A program made the position numbers and the translations under genes. From the NCBI GenBank assembly GCA_023548195.1, contig JAJHZJ010000023.1:92373-156372 (forward strand): a stretch of DNA of 64,000 bases. Reading direction: 5' to 3'. Positions 17,680 to 29,035 of the stretch are shown in pieces. Each line of letters begins with the position of its first letter. The first letter of the stretch is position 1. A model generated the notes under the pieces. The model made no database searches, was not told the origin of the DNA, and worked only from the letters and a program-made list of their open reading frames with translations. The DNA is from Bettongia penicillata ogilbyi. Taxonomy: Eukaryota; Chordata; Mammalia; Diprotodontia; Potoroidae.

Positions 17680-17915
17680 GAATTCTGGGATTGGATTGTG
17701 TGACCTTGGACAAGTCATTTCTTTTCCTGCACCTCAGTTTCCTCTTCTGTAAAATTAAGGAGTTTTACTAATGGCCTCTGAGGTATCTTCCAGCTCTGGG
17801 TCTGTGGTGCTATGTGTGACCTTGGATAAGTCCTTTTCCCTCCCTGGACCCCAGATTCCTCCTTGGTAAAAAGGAGATGGCCCCTGTGGTCCCTTCCAGC
17901 CTCGGATCTATGAAC
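17680..17915 (+). mobile_element. MIR-related SINE, tandem 3' halves
   Basis: Two successive forward units: GTGTGACCTTGGACAAGTC with CTCAGTTTCCTCTTCTG, then GTGTGACCTTGGATAAGTCC with CCCAGATTCCTCC. Each ends in a CTTCCAGC-type tail. Confidence 0.75.
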
Positions 17916-18891
17916 CTGAGCACTAGGTCATTTCACAGAAGGCAGAGTTTATTTCTGCATTAACACATGCTAGGCATTATGGGTGTTAGAACAGAAGTGT
18001 ATGATGTGGCCCTGGCTAGAGCTCTTTTCTTTTGAAACATCACCAGGGCGCTGGGCCTTTTTCTCATTTACTCTACTCATACTCAATTGGTCTGAATGTA
18101 AACCACACCTTTCCCCAAAGTCTGGTGTGTACAAAAACTGACCAGAGCCTAGAAGAAATCTTACTTACTCAGTGTACATATGTTTTCCTCTGAAACAGAA
18201 CTGATTTGAAGAGGGCATGGCCTATATTTGGGCCACTGCAGTATTCCTGGGGCCCTTTCCTCTCTGACCATCTTCCCAGATGCTTCCATCACCCAAGTCC
18301 CTACCCTTGTCTCTCCCAGCCACCATCTTTCTCATCTCTTCATAGAAGGTGATCTGCATGTATTTATTGAGAGAAAACCCCAGAGGAATGTAGGAGTGCC
18401 CAAGGGCCAGCAGTGAGGTTAAAACGGAGGCTCCCCTGCTTCCCATAAACATTTTCTAGGTATCTGCAGCTTGCTGGTCAGTGGGAAGTACATATTAGAG
18501 AACTCTGCCATGATTCCTCTCTGCTTTTCAGAGCAACTCTGAAAGACTAGGAGACTGAAGGCCAAGAGGAGGGGAAATCATTTGTTCAAGGTTACACAAC
18601 CAATCACTGGCTGGTTTGTTCGTAGTTCCCAGAATGCAATGGGTTAATGAGAAACTCATCCCTCTACCACTGGTGGCCCCTGTCTCCACTTGACATTTTG
18701 TACTAATCCTCTGGGTAAGAGCTGAATTTTACCCGAGTGTCTTCTCTCAGCTGCCTCTCCTAGGCAGGGTAGCTCCAGGCCTAAGGAAAAGACCTGGAGC
18801 TGGGGCTGTCCAGGTGGGACCTCGATGTACCAGCCAGCTATCCTGACACAAAAGGGACCCCATCCTGGGAGGCAAAAAGCCACGAGCATCA

Positions 18892-19082
18892 TGCGGTATG
18901 GAAAGAGCTTTTTGACTAGAAGGGCCTTAGAGGACCTTGGGCTCTAGGCCTGGATCCACCATCCCTTAGTAGCTGGGTGACCTCGCCATGTCCTTCCCCT
19001 TCTCCTGGCCTTACACTCTCCATCTCTAAAATGAAAGGGTTGGGCTAAGGTCTAAGGGCCCTTCCATCCATCTCTGATGCTT
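18892..19082 (+). mobile_element. MIR-related SINE
   Basis: Forward copy containing AGCTGGGTGACCTCG, TCCTTCCCCTTCTCCTGG, and CATCTCTAAAATGAAAGG, the 3' half of the family. Confidence 0.7.
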
Positions 19083-19159
19083 GTCTCAGCTCCTGAGGAG
19101 CTGCAGGGGTGGGAAGGGAGCTAGGGGAGCTAGGTGCATAGGGTGAGGGGCTCTGCAGT

Positions 19160-19450
19160 TCTAGGAGAACCATTTGACATGCAAATGACTCGTGTGTTGA
19201 TTTCGTGAATTATTTTCATCTCTTCATTAAAACCAATTCCCTAAGGTCTAAGTAACAGTTTTGGTATTTATAATTACATCAACATTCTTTTCAAATACTG
19301 TTAAAGATTTTTCCCCTAGTAGACTGACCTTTTCCAATTAGTTCTAACTGGAGAGGTTTGCTTATAATTTTTAAATTAGGATGCATTTAAACGAATTTCA
19401 TTTTGAGAATGGAATAAGGCAGAGAATTTCTTGATAGAATTCCAAAGACT
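19160..19450. promoter_or_regulatory. AT-rich island, candidate conserved non-coding element
   Basis: A roughly 290 bp AT-rich block in a GC-rich intron. It contains an octamer-like ATGCAAAT at about 19180-19187 and several TAATT/AATTA cores (for example GTGAATTATTTTC, CTTATAATTTTTAAATTAGG). It matches no repeat I know. It could be an enhancer; this is inference from composition and motifs. Confidence 0.4.
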
Positions 19451-19474
19451 TCATTTTGGATCTCTCATTCGTGG

Positions 19475-19640
19475 GAGCATAGATTCAAAGGGAAATATGT
19501 CCCCCTTATTTGACAGATGAGGAGACTCAGGTCCAGAGAAGAGGGGTAACTTGCCCAGGGTCACACAGCCAATAAGCCATTTGAGGTGGGGGTTTGAACC
19601 CAAGTTTTCCTGACTCCAGGTCTAACGAGGCATCCACCAT
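19475..19640 (-). mobile_element. MIR-related SINE
   Basis: Reverse copy: TTATTTGACAGATGAGGAG, TTGCCCAGGGTCACACAGCC, TTTGAACCCAAG, TTCCTGACTCCAGG. Confidence 0.8.
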
Positions 19641-19847
19641 GGTTTTAGTATTTAGTTGAGTGGCAGGAGCAAGAACATGAAAGTGTTGGTTGTACTTATC
19701 TGTGGGGTCACAGGAGCTGATCTGGGGGCCCATGGAAAGGCAGGGCCCAGGTCAGGGAAGACTGCTCTCTGGCTCTAAAAGTTGTCTGCTCCCCAAGAAC
19801 TCCAGCTCACCTGAAGGAGGATTGAGGCTGTTCCTAAGAGGGTCTTG

Positions 19848-20438
19848 TCTTGGCTTGGAGAGGAGGGTCTTGGCTTGGAGAGGAGGTTCTTAACTTAGAG
19901 AGGAGGGTCCTGGCTTAGAGAGGAGGGTCTTGGCTTAGAGAGGAGGGGCTTGGAGAGGAGAGTCTTGGCTTGGAGAGGAGGGTCTTGACTTTGAAAGGAG
20001 AGTCTTGGCTTAGAGAGGAGGGTCTTGGAAAGGAGGGTCTTAACTTGGAAAGGAGGGTCTTGGCTTAGAGAGGAGGGTCTTGGAGAGGAGGGTCTTGGCT
20101 TAGAGAGGAGGGGCTTGGAAAGGAGAGTCTTGGCGAGGAGGGTCTTGGCTTAGAGAGGAGGGGCTTGGAGAGGAGGGTCTTGACTTGGAAAGGAGGGTCT
20201 TGGCTTAGAGAGGAGGGTCTTGGAGAGGAGGGTCTTGGCTTGGAGAGGAGAGTCTTGGCTTAGAGAGGAGGGTCTTGGAGAAGAGGGTCTTGGCTTGGAG
20301 AGGAATGTCTTGGCTTAGAGAGGAGGGGCTTGGAGAGGAGGGTCTTGGCTTAAAGGGGAGGGTCTTGGAGGGGAGAGGCTTGGCTTGGAGAGGATGTCTT
20401 GGAGAGGAGAGGCTTGGCTTGGAGAGGAGGGTCTTGGG
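19848..20438 (+). repeat. G-rich minisatellite, 20/15-bp units
   Basis: About 590 bp of tandem units like AGGAGGGTCTTGGCTTGGAG. Most are 20 bp; a 15-bp form lacking GGCTT is interspersed, giving about 30 units. Unit starts were checked at 19861, 19881, 19901, 19921, 19941, 19956, 19976, 19996, 20016 and 20031. ORFs through it are repeat artefacts. Confidence 0.95.
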
Positions 20439-20654
20439 GCTCAGAGAGTTTCAAACTCTTGGCTACCTCAAAGAGTTTAGTGAGAGGGCCTGACGATGGA
20501 AAAATAACTGCCACTTTGCAGTGCTCTCAGCACCTGCTACATTCAGGAAGATGGGACCTCTTTTGGTCATCAATCTGACAGCTTGAGCATGTGTGACTCT
20601 CCTCAATGGGTGGCCAAAAACATCGAATAAAGTGTTCAGCCAGTCCAGCTAAGT

Positions 20655-21005
20655 CAGAGAATTATGGATTTTGAGCTGGAAGGGATATTGGAGGTCACCT
20701 GCTCCAACCTTTTGTGCTACTGGAGAGGAAGCTGAGACAGAAAGATTTAGTGATCTGTCCAAGGTTACCTTAGTGGGCCAGCGGGTGTGTAAACTCAGGG
20801 CCTTCAACTCCAAATCTAACATCCTTCCTGCTGCTCCGAACTGCCTTCCTTATCCGTATCTTAACTCCAGTTGTCAGGTTGGTGGTCAAGACTGTTGGGC
20901 AGTGGGAAGATAAGAAAACTGAGGCCCAGGGAAACTATGAATAGTCCAAGGGCACACAGGTAGGAAGTAGCAGAACAGAATTTGAACCCAGGTCTTATGA
21001 CTCCT
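20655..21005 (-). mobile_element. MIR-related SINE multimer
   Basis: Reverse blocks in series: TTTTGAGCTGGAAGGGATATT, GAGAGGAAGCTGAGACAG, then AAGAAAACTGAGGCCC, TTTGAACCCAGGTC. The next SINE abuts its right end. Confidence 0.75.
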
Positions 21006-21006
21006 T

Positions 21007-21264
21007 TTGTTGTGGTTGCTCAGTTGTTTTTCAAAAACATCCAACTATTTGTGACCCCATCTGGGATTTTCTTGGCAGAGATACTAGAGTGGTTTGCCAT
21101 CTCCTTCAGCTCATTTTACAGATGAGGAAACTGAGTCAAACAGGATTAAGTGGCTTGCCCAGGGTCACTCAGATATTAAATGTCTGAGGCTAGATTGGAA
21201 CAAGAATGTGAGTCTTCCTGATTCCAAGCCCAGTGCTCTATCCACTGAACCACCCAGCTGCCCC
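21007..21264 (-). mobile_element. tRNA-derived, MIR-related marsupial SINE
   Basis: Near-complete reverse copy from TGTTGTGGTTGCTCAGTTG through GGTTTGCCATCTCCTTC, GAGGAAACTGAGTCAAAC, to the head CCACTGAACCACCCAGCTGC. Confidence 0.88.
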
Positions 21265-21424
21265 CTTCCGACTCTTGATTACATTTAATTCATATTAAGC
21301 ACTTCCCTGTACAAGTTTCATGGAAGAGAGATGTCATTGGGGGCTACGGGGGGGTCTAGTTTGAAAAGATGTCTAGTCTGAGAGAGGAGGGATATTCCAA
21401 GGACAAGCCAAGTCTAGGTTTCTG

Positions 21425-21640
21425 GAACCTAGAATGTATGGACTGGAATGTTGTGAGATAAGTTTAGAATGGCACAATTGTGAAAGACCTTGAAAGCCAG
21501 GCAGATGAGCTTGACCTTCATTCACTGGGCAATGTGGGGAGCCCAGGACTGGGAAAACAGGGGCAGTGAGTCCTTGAAGCTCAGAGAGGACTGGTTAGGT
21601 GGGGCCTTGATTGAACTTTCTACTCATGGATGAAATTTGA
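21425..21640 (+). mobile_element. L2-like LINE fragment (tentative)
   Basis: Phrases such as GAAAGACCTTGAAAGCCAG, GCTTGACCTTCATTC and CAGTGAGTCCTTGAAGCTC resemble the L2-type 3' region found elsewhere in the window. Assignment from memory. Confidence 0.45.
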
Positions 21641-22029
21641 AGAAGTCATGATGGAAGGGTAAGGGGGAGTAAGGGGGGCATGAAGGCTCAGCTGGTGGGC
21701 TTGGTGCCTACCATTCAAGAGGTGTGCTCCGGCTGGGCTGCACTGGGCTGGGCTGGAGGCCTGCCAGCTTAAGCCAGTCCCTTCCAGCCTGAGCCAGTCG
21801 GAGAGCTGCCCAACGCTGCTGGAAGCCCCTCTCCTGCCTGCAGACCTTCTGCTGGGTAGGTGGGGTTGGAGGTTGGCCTGGGAATGCCGCCTGGAGGGAA
21901 TGATTTTCCTGCCCACGCATCAGCAGGGAAAGGAATGGGAAGGGGAGGGAGTGAGAGATATTGGGGATGGGGGAGAAGACTCTCAGCTGTGGAAAATCTC
22001 TTCCCTCAGTGGAGAGAGGTGTGTGATCT

Positions 22030-22285
22030 TAGAACCAAGAAACTTTAGGATGTCAGAACTCAGCATTGGCCATCTGGGTCAACCCCCTTATTTGACTGAG
22101 CAGGAAACTGAGGCCCAGGCACAGGAAGGGACTTGCCCAGGGATCCTAGATCTACAACTCCCCCTGTAGGGAGGAGTGCCTGAGGCCCGATCAGGGAAGG
22201 GACTTGGCCAGGGCCCAAGGGATAGGGAAGGCCAGGAGCAGGGTTTGAACATAGGACCTCCAACTCCTGAGCTTTTCCATTGTGC
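22030..22285 (-). mobile_element. MIR-related SINE multimer
   Basis: Reverse copy with GAGCAGGAAACTGAGGCCC, GGGACTTGCCCAGGG, AGGGTTTGAACATAGGAC. It abuts the AC-rich array. Confidence 0.7.
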
Positions 22286-22290
22286 CATGG

Positions 22291-23345
22291 TCTTTTACAC
22301 ACACACACACACACACACACTCACACACCTCACACGCTACACACATACTATAGTATACATACAACACAATACGCATACATGTACACACACTACAATACAC
22401 ATACTCCTACACACACACCACCCAATACGTGCGTACTACAATATACACACACCACAATGCACATATACCTACACTTACCTACACACCATACAGTACACAC
22501 ACCACAATACACATATGCCACAAAACACACAAGTCACATACTCCTGCATACATATATACCACTCAATACACATATATATACCTATACATATACCGCCCAG
22601 TATACACATACCATACAATACACACACCACAACATATACACCACAAACCACACAATACACATGCTACAATACACATACATCTACACATACCATACAATAC
22701 ACACCACAAAACATACCACACAATACACATACCACAATACACATACACCTATACATATACCACACAGTACACACATTCCATACAATACACACCACAACAC
22801 ACATACACAACAAAACACAAACCACATAATACACACACTACAATACATGTACATCTACACACACCATACAATACACATACCATAAAACATACCACACAAT
22901 ACACATACACCTATGCATATATCACACAGTACACACATTCCATACAATATACATACCACAACACACATACACCACAAAACACAAACCATACAATACATAC
23001 ACTACAATACACTTACACCTACACACACCATACAATACACACACCACAAAACATACTACATAATACACATACCACAATACACATGCACTTATGAATACCC
23101 CATACAGTACACACATAGCATATAATACACACATCACAATGCAAATATATCACAAAACACATGCCACACAATACCCATACACCTACACATACACCACACA
23201 GTACACACATACCATACAATACACACATCACAATGCACATATATCACGAAACATATACCACACAGTACCCATAGACCTACACATATACCACACAGTATAC
23301 ACACACCACAATATATACACACCACACAATGCATACACACAGTGA
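22291..23345 (+). repeat. AC-rich satellite-like array, about 1.05 kb
   Basis: Begins as a perfect (CA) run to 22320, then an imperfect array of ACACATACCACA, ACAATACACA and ACAAAACAC-type words. The landmark CACAGTACACACA recurs with spacings of about 162, 178, 94 and 94 bp (near 22761, 22923, 23101, 23195 and 23289), so there is a nested longer period. ORFs here translate only the repeat. Confidence 0.92.
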
Positions 23346-24039
23346 ACATGCAAAATAAACCCACATAATATACTTAGCTGAGCATAAAGTAAAACAAAAA
23401 CAAAGCTATGGAGCCTTCACCTGTGTGCCAGAAGAGAAGACCCTGCTGTGAGCAAGGACTTTTGCAGAAATAGCTTCAACCCAAGGGGCCGATGTAGGGC
23501 TAAGCCTGTCCCTGGGGGGTCTCAGAGGAACGTGAGGGGCTTGGCTTCTCTAGGGTTGTTCCTTCCAGCTCCAATTCCTCTGATCCTGGGCTCCCCTTGT
23601 GAGCTGCTCTCTCTCCCTCCCCTCCCTTCCCTTCCCCTCCTTCCTCAGGCCTTTCTTCCAGTTCTCTGGTTTCCCTTCTCTAACCCTGGCCCCAGAGAGC
23701 CCCCAGCCGCCATTTCAAAAACACATGCCCTTGGTAACCATGGGGACTGCACTATATGAACAGTCCAGCGCAGCCTTGGCCCCAGTGCCTGAAGACTCAC
23801 TCCCAACGCAGACCTTCCCTGAGACCCTTTGGACTCAGCTCCTAGGATTCAGAGGTCTTCGGAATCGGGTTGATTGTCTCCGCCATTCCTCCCCCACCAC
23901 TACCCCCCATTTTGAGGAGCAATATTTCCCTTTTCTTTCTGACCACATCTCCAGAGTCCCCAGATCCCAAAGGAGCTTTTTCTAGGGTATTTTTTCTAAA
24001 TAATGGGAAAACCACTATATTAATTCAGAAATAGTAGAA

Positions 24040-24440
24040 CAGGGTAAGATTAATTAGAAGTACTTTTCCAAAAAGAAATCTCTCCAGCCTCACATGGAAC
24101 AACACCTAAACCTGCTAAACTAATCCTTCATTCAAATTCCCAAACCTAGGCCAGCCCCTCCCAATCCCTTGAAGCTGGGGCGCCCAGGAACATCCAGTCC
24201 AGCCCATACCTGACCAACAATCCTCTTGGTAACACAGTCAACACTCTGACCATTCTGCCTTTCCTAGAATTCCTCCAACGAGGAGGGATCCCCCACCTTT
24301 CTAACCTGTCCATGAGCTTCTGGATAACATTAACTATCAGAAAGTTATTTCTGTTATCAAGCTTCAATTCCTCTCTTTGCTACTTCTGCCCATTGCTTGT
24401 ACAACTGCCTTCTGGGGATTTCATCCCCCTTGCGGCTTCC
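24040..24440 (-). mobile_element. CR1/L3-like LINE fragment (tentative)
   Basis: Antisense pieces: GAAAGTTATTTCTGTTATC, TCAATTCCTCTCTTTGC, and TACTTCTGCCCATTGC, which resemble the CR1/L3 3' region from memory. Confidence 0.5.
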
Positions 24441-24631
24441 AGAGAAGAAGGCCCTCTTTATTCCCAGAACTCCTCCCCTCCCACTCACCCCCCTGGCTGC
24501 TTTGGGGATCAGTCCCCCCATTTGGACGGAGCTTCTTCATCCATTCTATACTTTTTGACTCAATCTTAGCCGGTTAGGAAGCCCCCTGGAGTCATGGTTG
24601 GTCAGTGATGCTTTACCCATATCTCTATTCA

Positions 24632-24894
24632 GTTTTTGTTGTTTGTTCAGTAGTTTCAGTCATGTACAATTCTCTATTATCTCATTAGGGCTGGTTTTTT
24701 GGCAAAGATACTGGAGTGGTTTGCCATTTCCTTTTCTGGATCATTTTACAGATGAGGAAACTGAAGCAGACAGGTAAAGTGACTTGCCCAGGGTCACACA
24801 GCCACTAAGCATCTGAGGCCAGATTTGAACTCAGTAAGAGGAGTCTTCCTGATTTCCAGCCCAGTGCTCTATCCACTGCACCACCTGGCTGCCC
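24632..24894 (-). mobile_element. tRNA-derived, MIR-related marsupial SINE
   Basis: Reverse copy: GTTTGTTCAGTAGTTTCAG, GTGGTTTGCCATTTCC, GAGGAAACTGAAGCAGAC, GGGTCACACAGCC, and head CCACTGCACCACCTGGCTGC. Confidence 0.9.
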
Positions 24895-25469
24895 ATTCTA
24901 TACAATTACTGGGTAGCTAATTTCTCTTTTTTCCCCCAATATAAGGGGCAACCAGGAAATAGAAAAGGTTCAGCATGACGTGACTCCAGCCACCTCAAAA
25001 ACCAGATGAATTTGGCCTAATGTATGAAGCATCATGGTGGAGTGGAAAGAGAGGGGTTCCAATCTCACTTCAAATGTTTATTACCTGTGTGACCTTGGGT
25101 CTCAGTTTCCCACTTTGAGACCTCAGAGGTACCTTTCAACTCTGATCGTAAGACAAACTACAGGTCATCTCCAAGTTCACAAGAGCCCCCTTTCCTTCAA
25201 AGTGTCCACAAATCTCATTCTTACTGGGCACCAACTACCTGCCTGGCAATGAACTTGGTCTTTCTTGGGATTCAGGAGATCTAAGACAGTCCTGGTATAA
25301 TCTAGAAGGCAAGATGAAGTAGTGCATTGTGGGGGTATAGCCCCCAAGTCTTAGAGACACCTCTTACTAATTCTCTGCATTCCTTCTATCACCTTCTGGA
25401 TCCTCCATTGAAGCTTGCAGAGAAGAATGGCCTCACTTGTGAGACCCCAGATTTGTCTTAGATCTTGTC

Positions 25470-25830
25470 TTTCTAGAGTCAGAAGAGAACTTTGAGGCCA
25501 TGAGTCCAACCCCACCCATTTTACAGAGGAGGAAACTCAGAACCAAGGAGGGGGAAATGATTTGCCCGAGGTCACACATAGGATCCCAGATTTAAAGCTG
25601 GAAAGGACCTCAGAGGTCAACCTCTCCATTTCCGAGAGAAGGAAACTGAGATCCAATTTTTTGTAGGAGAGCAAAGCAGAGAACCAATTACAGAATCATA
25701 GAGTTAAAGCTGGAAGGAACCATCCAGTGTAACCCCTTCATTTTACAGAGGAGGAAACTGAGGCTAACAGAGGGGAAAGGTCTTGTCCATAAGTATCAGA
25801 GCTGGAATTTTAACTGCATCTATGAGAACA
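25470..25830 (-). mobile_element. MIR-related SINE, tandem 3'-half units
   Basis: Three reverse units in series: CATTTTACAGAGGAGGAAAC, CCCAGATTTAAAGCTGGAAAG, and GAGTTAAAGCTGGAAGG followed by TTTACAGAGGAGGAAACTG. Confidence 0.8.
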
Positions 25831-26099
25831 GAGGTGGTCAAGAATCATGTGGAAAAAGGAATTTAGCAATCATTTGGTGAAATCCCTTTCTTTTTATAAT
25901 GAGAAGAAATGATTTACCTAAGGTTATATTGTGAGTGCCTGGCACTGGTGAGACCAGAACCTAGGTCAATTCAGACTTAAATGAAGCCAAAGATGCTACA
26001 CTTGTCACATTTTACAATGTGATCTAATTTTGGTCCAATTTGGAATTACACAAAGTTTGGAAGGTGAGGGGATATGGTGTAATGACTAAATCTGTACCA

Positions 26100-26790
26100 A
26101 AAAGGTGTGTGTTGTGTTCAGATCAGGGCAGAGCAATTTAAGATAGACATTGATAGATTGGAAAGTGCCCAGAGTGGTGAGAGGGTCCATGAGGAAAGGT
26201 TGCTGGGTATGTGTACGTGGAAGAAACTTGGGATAGAGAAGATAGTCATCTTGAAATTTGTGAAGTGTCCTCATTAGAAAGGTAGGGTGGTATGGTGTCA
26301 GAATCAGGAAGCCCTGAGTTTGAGTCCCAACTCTTACACAGACTGGCTGTGTGCCCCTGGGCAAGTCACTCCACTTTATAGCATCCCAGCACTCTATAAA
26401 ATTCTTCAGTTGCCCAAGAGATGCCATTTGCCCGGTGGTAGAAGTTTTCTCATGGGAGTTCTGTATGCCAATGAGATCACAAATGCTGTCCAAATAAAAA
26501 TCGTAGGGAAAAGAGAACAGAATTGTTTTCTGTGGCCTCAGAGGGCAGAGGCAGACTTACAGGTGCATGTTACAAAGACGTTTTGTGTCTATATAAGGAA
26601 GAACTTTCCTAGTCTGAACTGTTCAACAATAGAAGTAGCCACCTTGATAGGTAGTGAGCTCCCTTTCACTGGAGGGATTTAAGCAGAGGTTGAACTGCTG
26701 CCTCTCAGGTGCTGTAGCAGAGATTCCTGCACTGGGTGGGCACTTTTTGAGTTCCTCTCCAACTTCGAGATTCCATGTTTCTGTTTCTCT
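26100..26790 (+). mobile_element. CR1/L3-like LINE 3' end (tentative)
   Basis: Forward 3' region with the order typical of CR1-type elements: AAGGAAGAACTTTCC, GTAGTGAGCTCCCTTTCAC, TGGAGGGATTTAAGCAGAGG, then GTTCCTCTCCAACTTC and ATTCCATG. A MIR-related SINE (about 26280-26410) appears to interrupt it. Family from memory. Confidence 0.6.
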
Positions 26791-27269
26791 TGCTTTGATC
26801 CCTTAGACCACAATGTCTATTGCTTATTCACATATTTGCTGTTTCTCAGATTTACTGAGTGTCTTCTGAGAGCCCTGGGTTTATGGACTCTGGGATACAG
26901 ACAGGGGAAAGGAGTTCTGGCCCTTGATCCCAAGAGCTCTGCATCTCACTGGGGAGAGCATTTCTGCACAAGGGAAGTGTTGGGAGTGGTTTGAAAGCCC
27001 AGAGGTAGGAGGAGGCCACTGTCGGGGAGAGAGGTGAAAATCAAAGCAGGTTCTTTCTAGGTGAGCCTTCGAATCAGAGATTTCAGGCAGGAGGTGTTTG
27101 TAAGGATGATTGAATGCACTCAGACACCCACCCCAACCAAGCCACAGGAAAGGAAAAAGGTCCAAAGGGAGAAGAGACTTAACCAAGGTCACACAGAATT
27201 GGAATATGTCATTCTAAGATAAAGTCTCCATGCCCTCCTATAAAAGATTTTTCACCTCATGGCCAAAGG

Positions 27270-27430
27270 AATCTCCTAATGCAAAGCTTTGCTTGAGTCC
27301 TTCTCTTGCTCCAGTAACTTCCATGGTTCCCTATCGCCCACAGGATGAAGAGTAAGCTTCTCAGCTTGACATTCATTCAAGACTGACTTCCCTAGCCCCA
27401 GCCTTCTCCCTTGATCCTTCCTTCTGCTCT
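27270..27430 (+). mobile_element. L2-like LINE 3' fragment
   Basis: Contains CCATGGTTCCCTATCGCCC, ACAGGATGAAGAGTAAGC, and CTTCTCCCTTGATCC, resembling the L2 sequence that also occurs at 38333-38700 and 56985-57070. Assignment from memory. Confidence 0.5.
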
Positions 27431-27464
27431 GGCCAATAGAGGACCTTTCTCAGGGAACCTGGGT

Positions 27465-27830
27465 TCAAAACCAACTCTGCTAAGTGTGACCTTGAGCAAG
27501 TGATTTCCCCTTTGTGGGCCTCAGTTTTGTTATGTGTGAAATGAGTGAATTGACCTAAAGGGCTTCTGAGCCCTCTTTACTGCTCCAGGACTATGATCCT
27601 CTGTGTGACCTCAGGCAAGTCCCTTCCCCCCTCTGGTCCTCAGTTTCTCCCTCTGTAAAGTGAGCCCATTGGACTAGATGGCCTTCTGGCTCTAGACCTA
27701 GGATCCCCTATGTGATTGTACCTGAGTTGCTTTCCTCCTTGGACCTCAGTTTCCTCCTCTGTAAAATGAGAGGATTGGGACTACATGGCCTTGAAGGGCC
27801 CTTTCAGCTGTAGAGCTTTGTTCCACTGGT
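27465..27830 (+). mobile_element. MIR-related SINE, three tandem 3' halves
   Basis: Three forward units in series: CAAGTGATTTCCCCTTTGTG, then GTGACCTCAGGCAAGTCCC with TCAGTTTCTCCCTCTGTAAA, then ACCTCAGTTTCCTCCTCTG with TAAAATGAGAGGATTGG. Each ends in a tail such as CTGGCTCTAGACCTAGGATC. Confidence 0.8.
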
Positions 27831-28324
27831 CCCTCCCCATCTTTTGAGATTCAGCACAAGCCCCTTGGGCTTTCAAAGCCTACATAGCCCAGGCCATCCC
27901 TCAGTGAGTTTTCCTTCCTTTGACCTGTACCCTACTGCCAGGAAGAACCAGATTAGGCTAGGATCTGGATCTTCTCCCACTTTCTCATATTCCTTTCCAG
28001 TTTCTAGCAGCAGAGGCTGGAGCCAAGGCACACAGTGAGTCTCCATGAAACCATATTACCAGTATGGTACCCCCTCTTCACACCAAGGGCATGTGGACTG
28101 TCAGTCATCATGGAATGGCTGAACTTTCAGCTGCAGTGGAGTTTCAGGAAGTGTCTAAAATTGACTTGTCGATTTGTGTGTGTGTGCAAATCAATCGGGG
28201 GTAGGGGAAGGGTTTGCAGTTGGGCCAAAATAGCTCCCCGAAGGGAGACAGCAGGAGCCTAGCCAAGGAACATCATGATGGAGGGCAAAAGGAAAGGTTT
28301 GGGAACCCCCAAAAGCTTCTATTT

Positions 28325-29035
28325 CTCTCTCAGCTTTCAACAAGCATTTACTAAACAGTTACTGTAAACCAGGCACCATGCAGATGGAGATAGAGAAACT
28401 CAAAATTGAAAAATGCCCCTGCCTTCAAGGAGCTTATATTTAATCGATTCGGTTGGGTTGGGTTAGGATCTGTTAGGGGAGGCATCTCCCTTTCCCAGGG
28501 GAAGAATGGAGTTGTACTAAGACCAAAAAGAAAAGGATTTGAAATCCGAATGCCTTACACCCTACCTAGGGATGTCTCGGGCACTGAGTGAGACATAAGC
28601 TAAGCAGATAGGATTCTGGTAGGTATAGAGAATTCAGGGGTTACAGCAGGTGGAGAGTCTTGACGTGAGCAAAGACTTAGAGCTAGAAATGAACATGCAG
28701 TGATATTCTCATATTGCTCGGAAAGTAGGAGACCACCCCGCCCCCATCACTTAGCAAGTGCTTGTTGACTGGACTGAAGCGGTCCAAGCTGACTCCAGCT
28801 TATCCTCATCTCTCCTGACCATGAGTCTGTACCATGTATCTAAGCCCTGGTTTATATTTGGTTTGACATTTAATCATATACTGTCCTGGCAGGTTCTTTG
28901 TTTCCTGTGGATGAGGCTTAGCACCCCCACCGTAGGCGGGACTCCCTGAGGGCAGGTGAAAGCCAGGTCTTTTGTATTCCCGGTGAGCCAGGCACACACC
29001 ACCTTAGGTGCTCAGTAAATAGAAATTAAATTGAA
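28325..29035 (+). mobile_element. L2-like LINE fragments (tentative)
   Basis: Includes TTTCAACAAGCATTTACTAA with AACCAGGCACCATGC (28336-28450) and the AGCAAGTGCTTGTTGAC and GGTGCTCAGTAAATAG motifs at 28755 and 29008. These are the L2-type 3' phrases. The pieces are separated by unrecognised DNA. Confidence 0.45.

Noticed and set aside
20275..20493. Gly/Leu/Glu repeat open frame
   Set aside because: Artefact of the 20/15-bp minisatellite.
22176..23094. 200-220 residue His/Thr/Tyr-rich open frames
   Set aside because: They translate the AC-rich array; all frames are similar and none has a start context or homology.
26100..26790. Endogenous retrovirus or LTR
   Set aside because: No LTR ends, primer-binding site or pol-like frame; the order of words fits a CR1/L3-type LINE 3' end.
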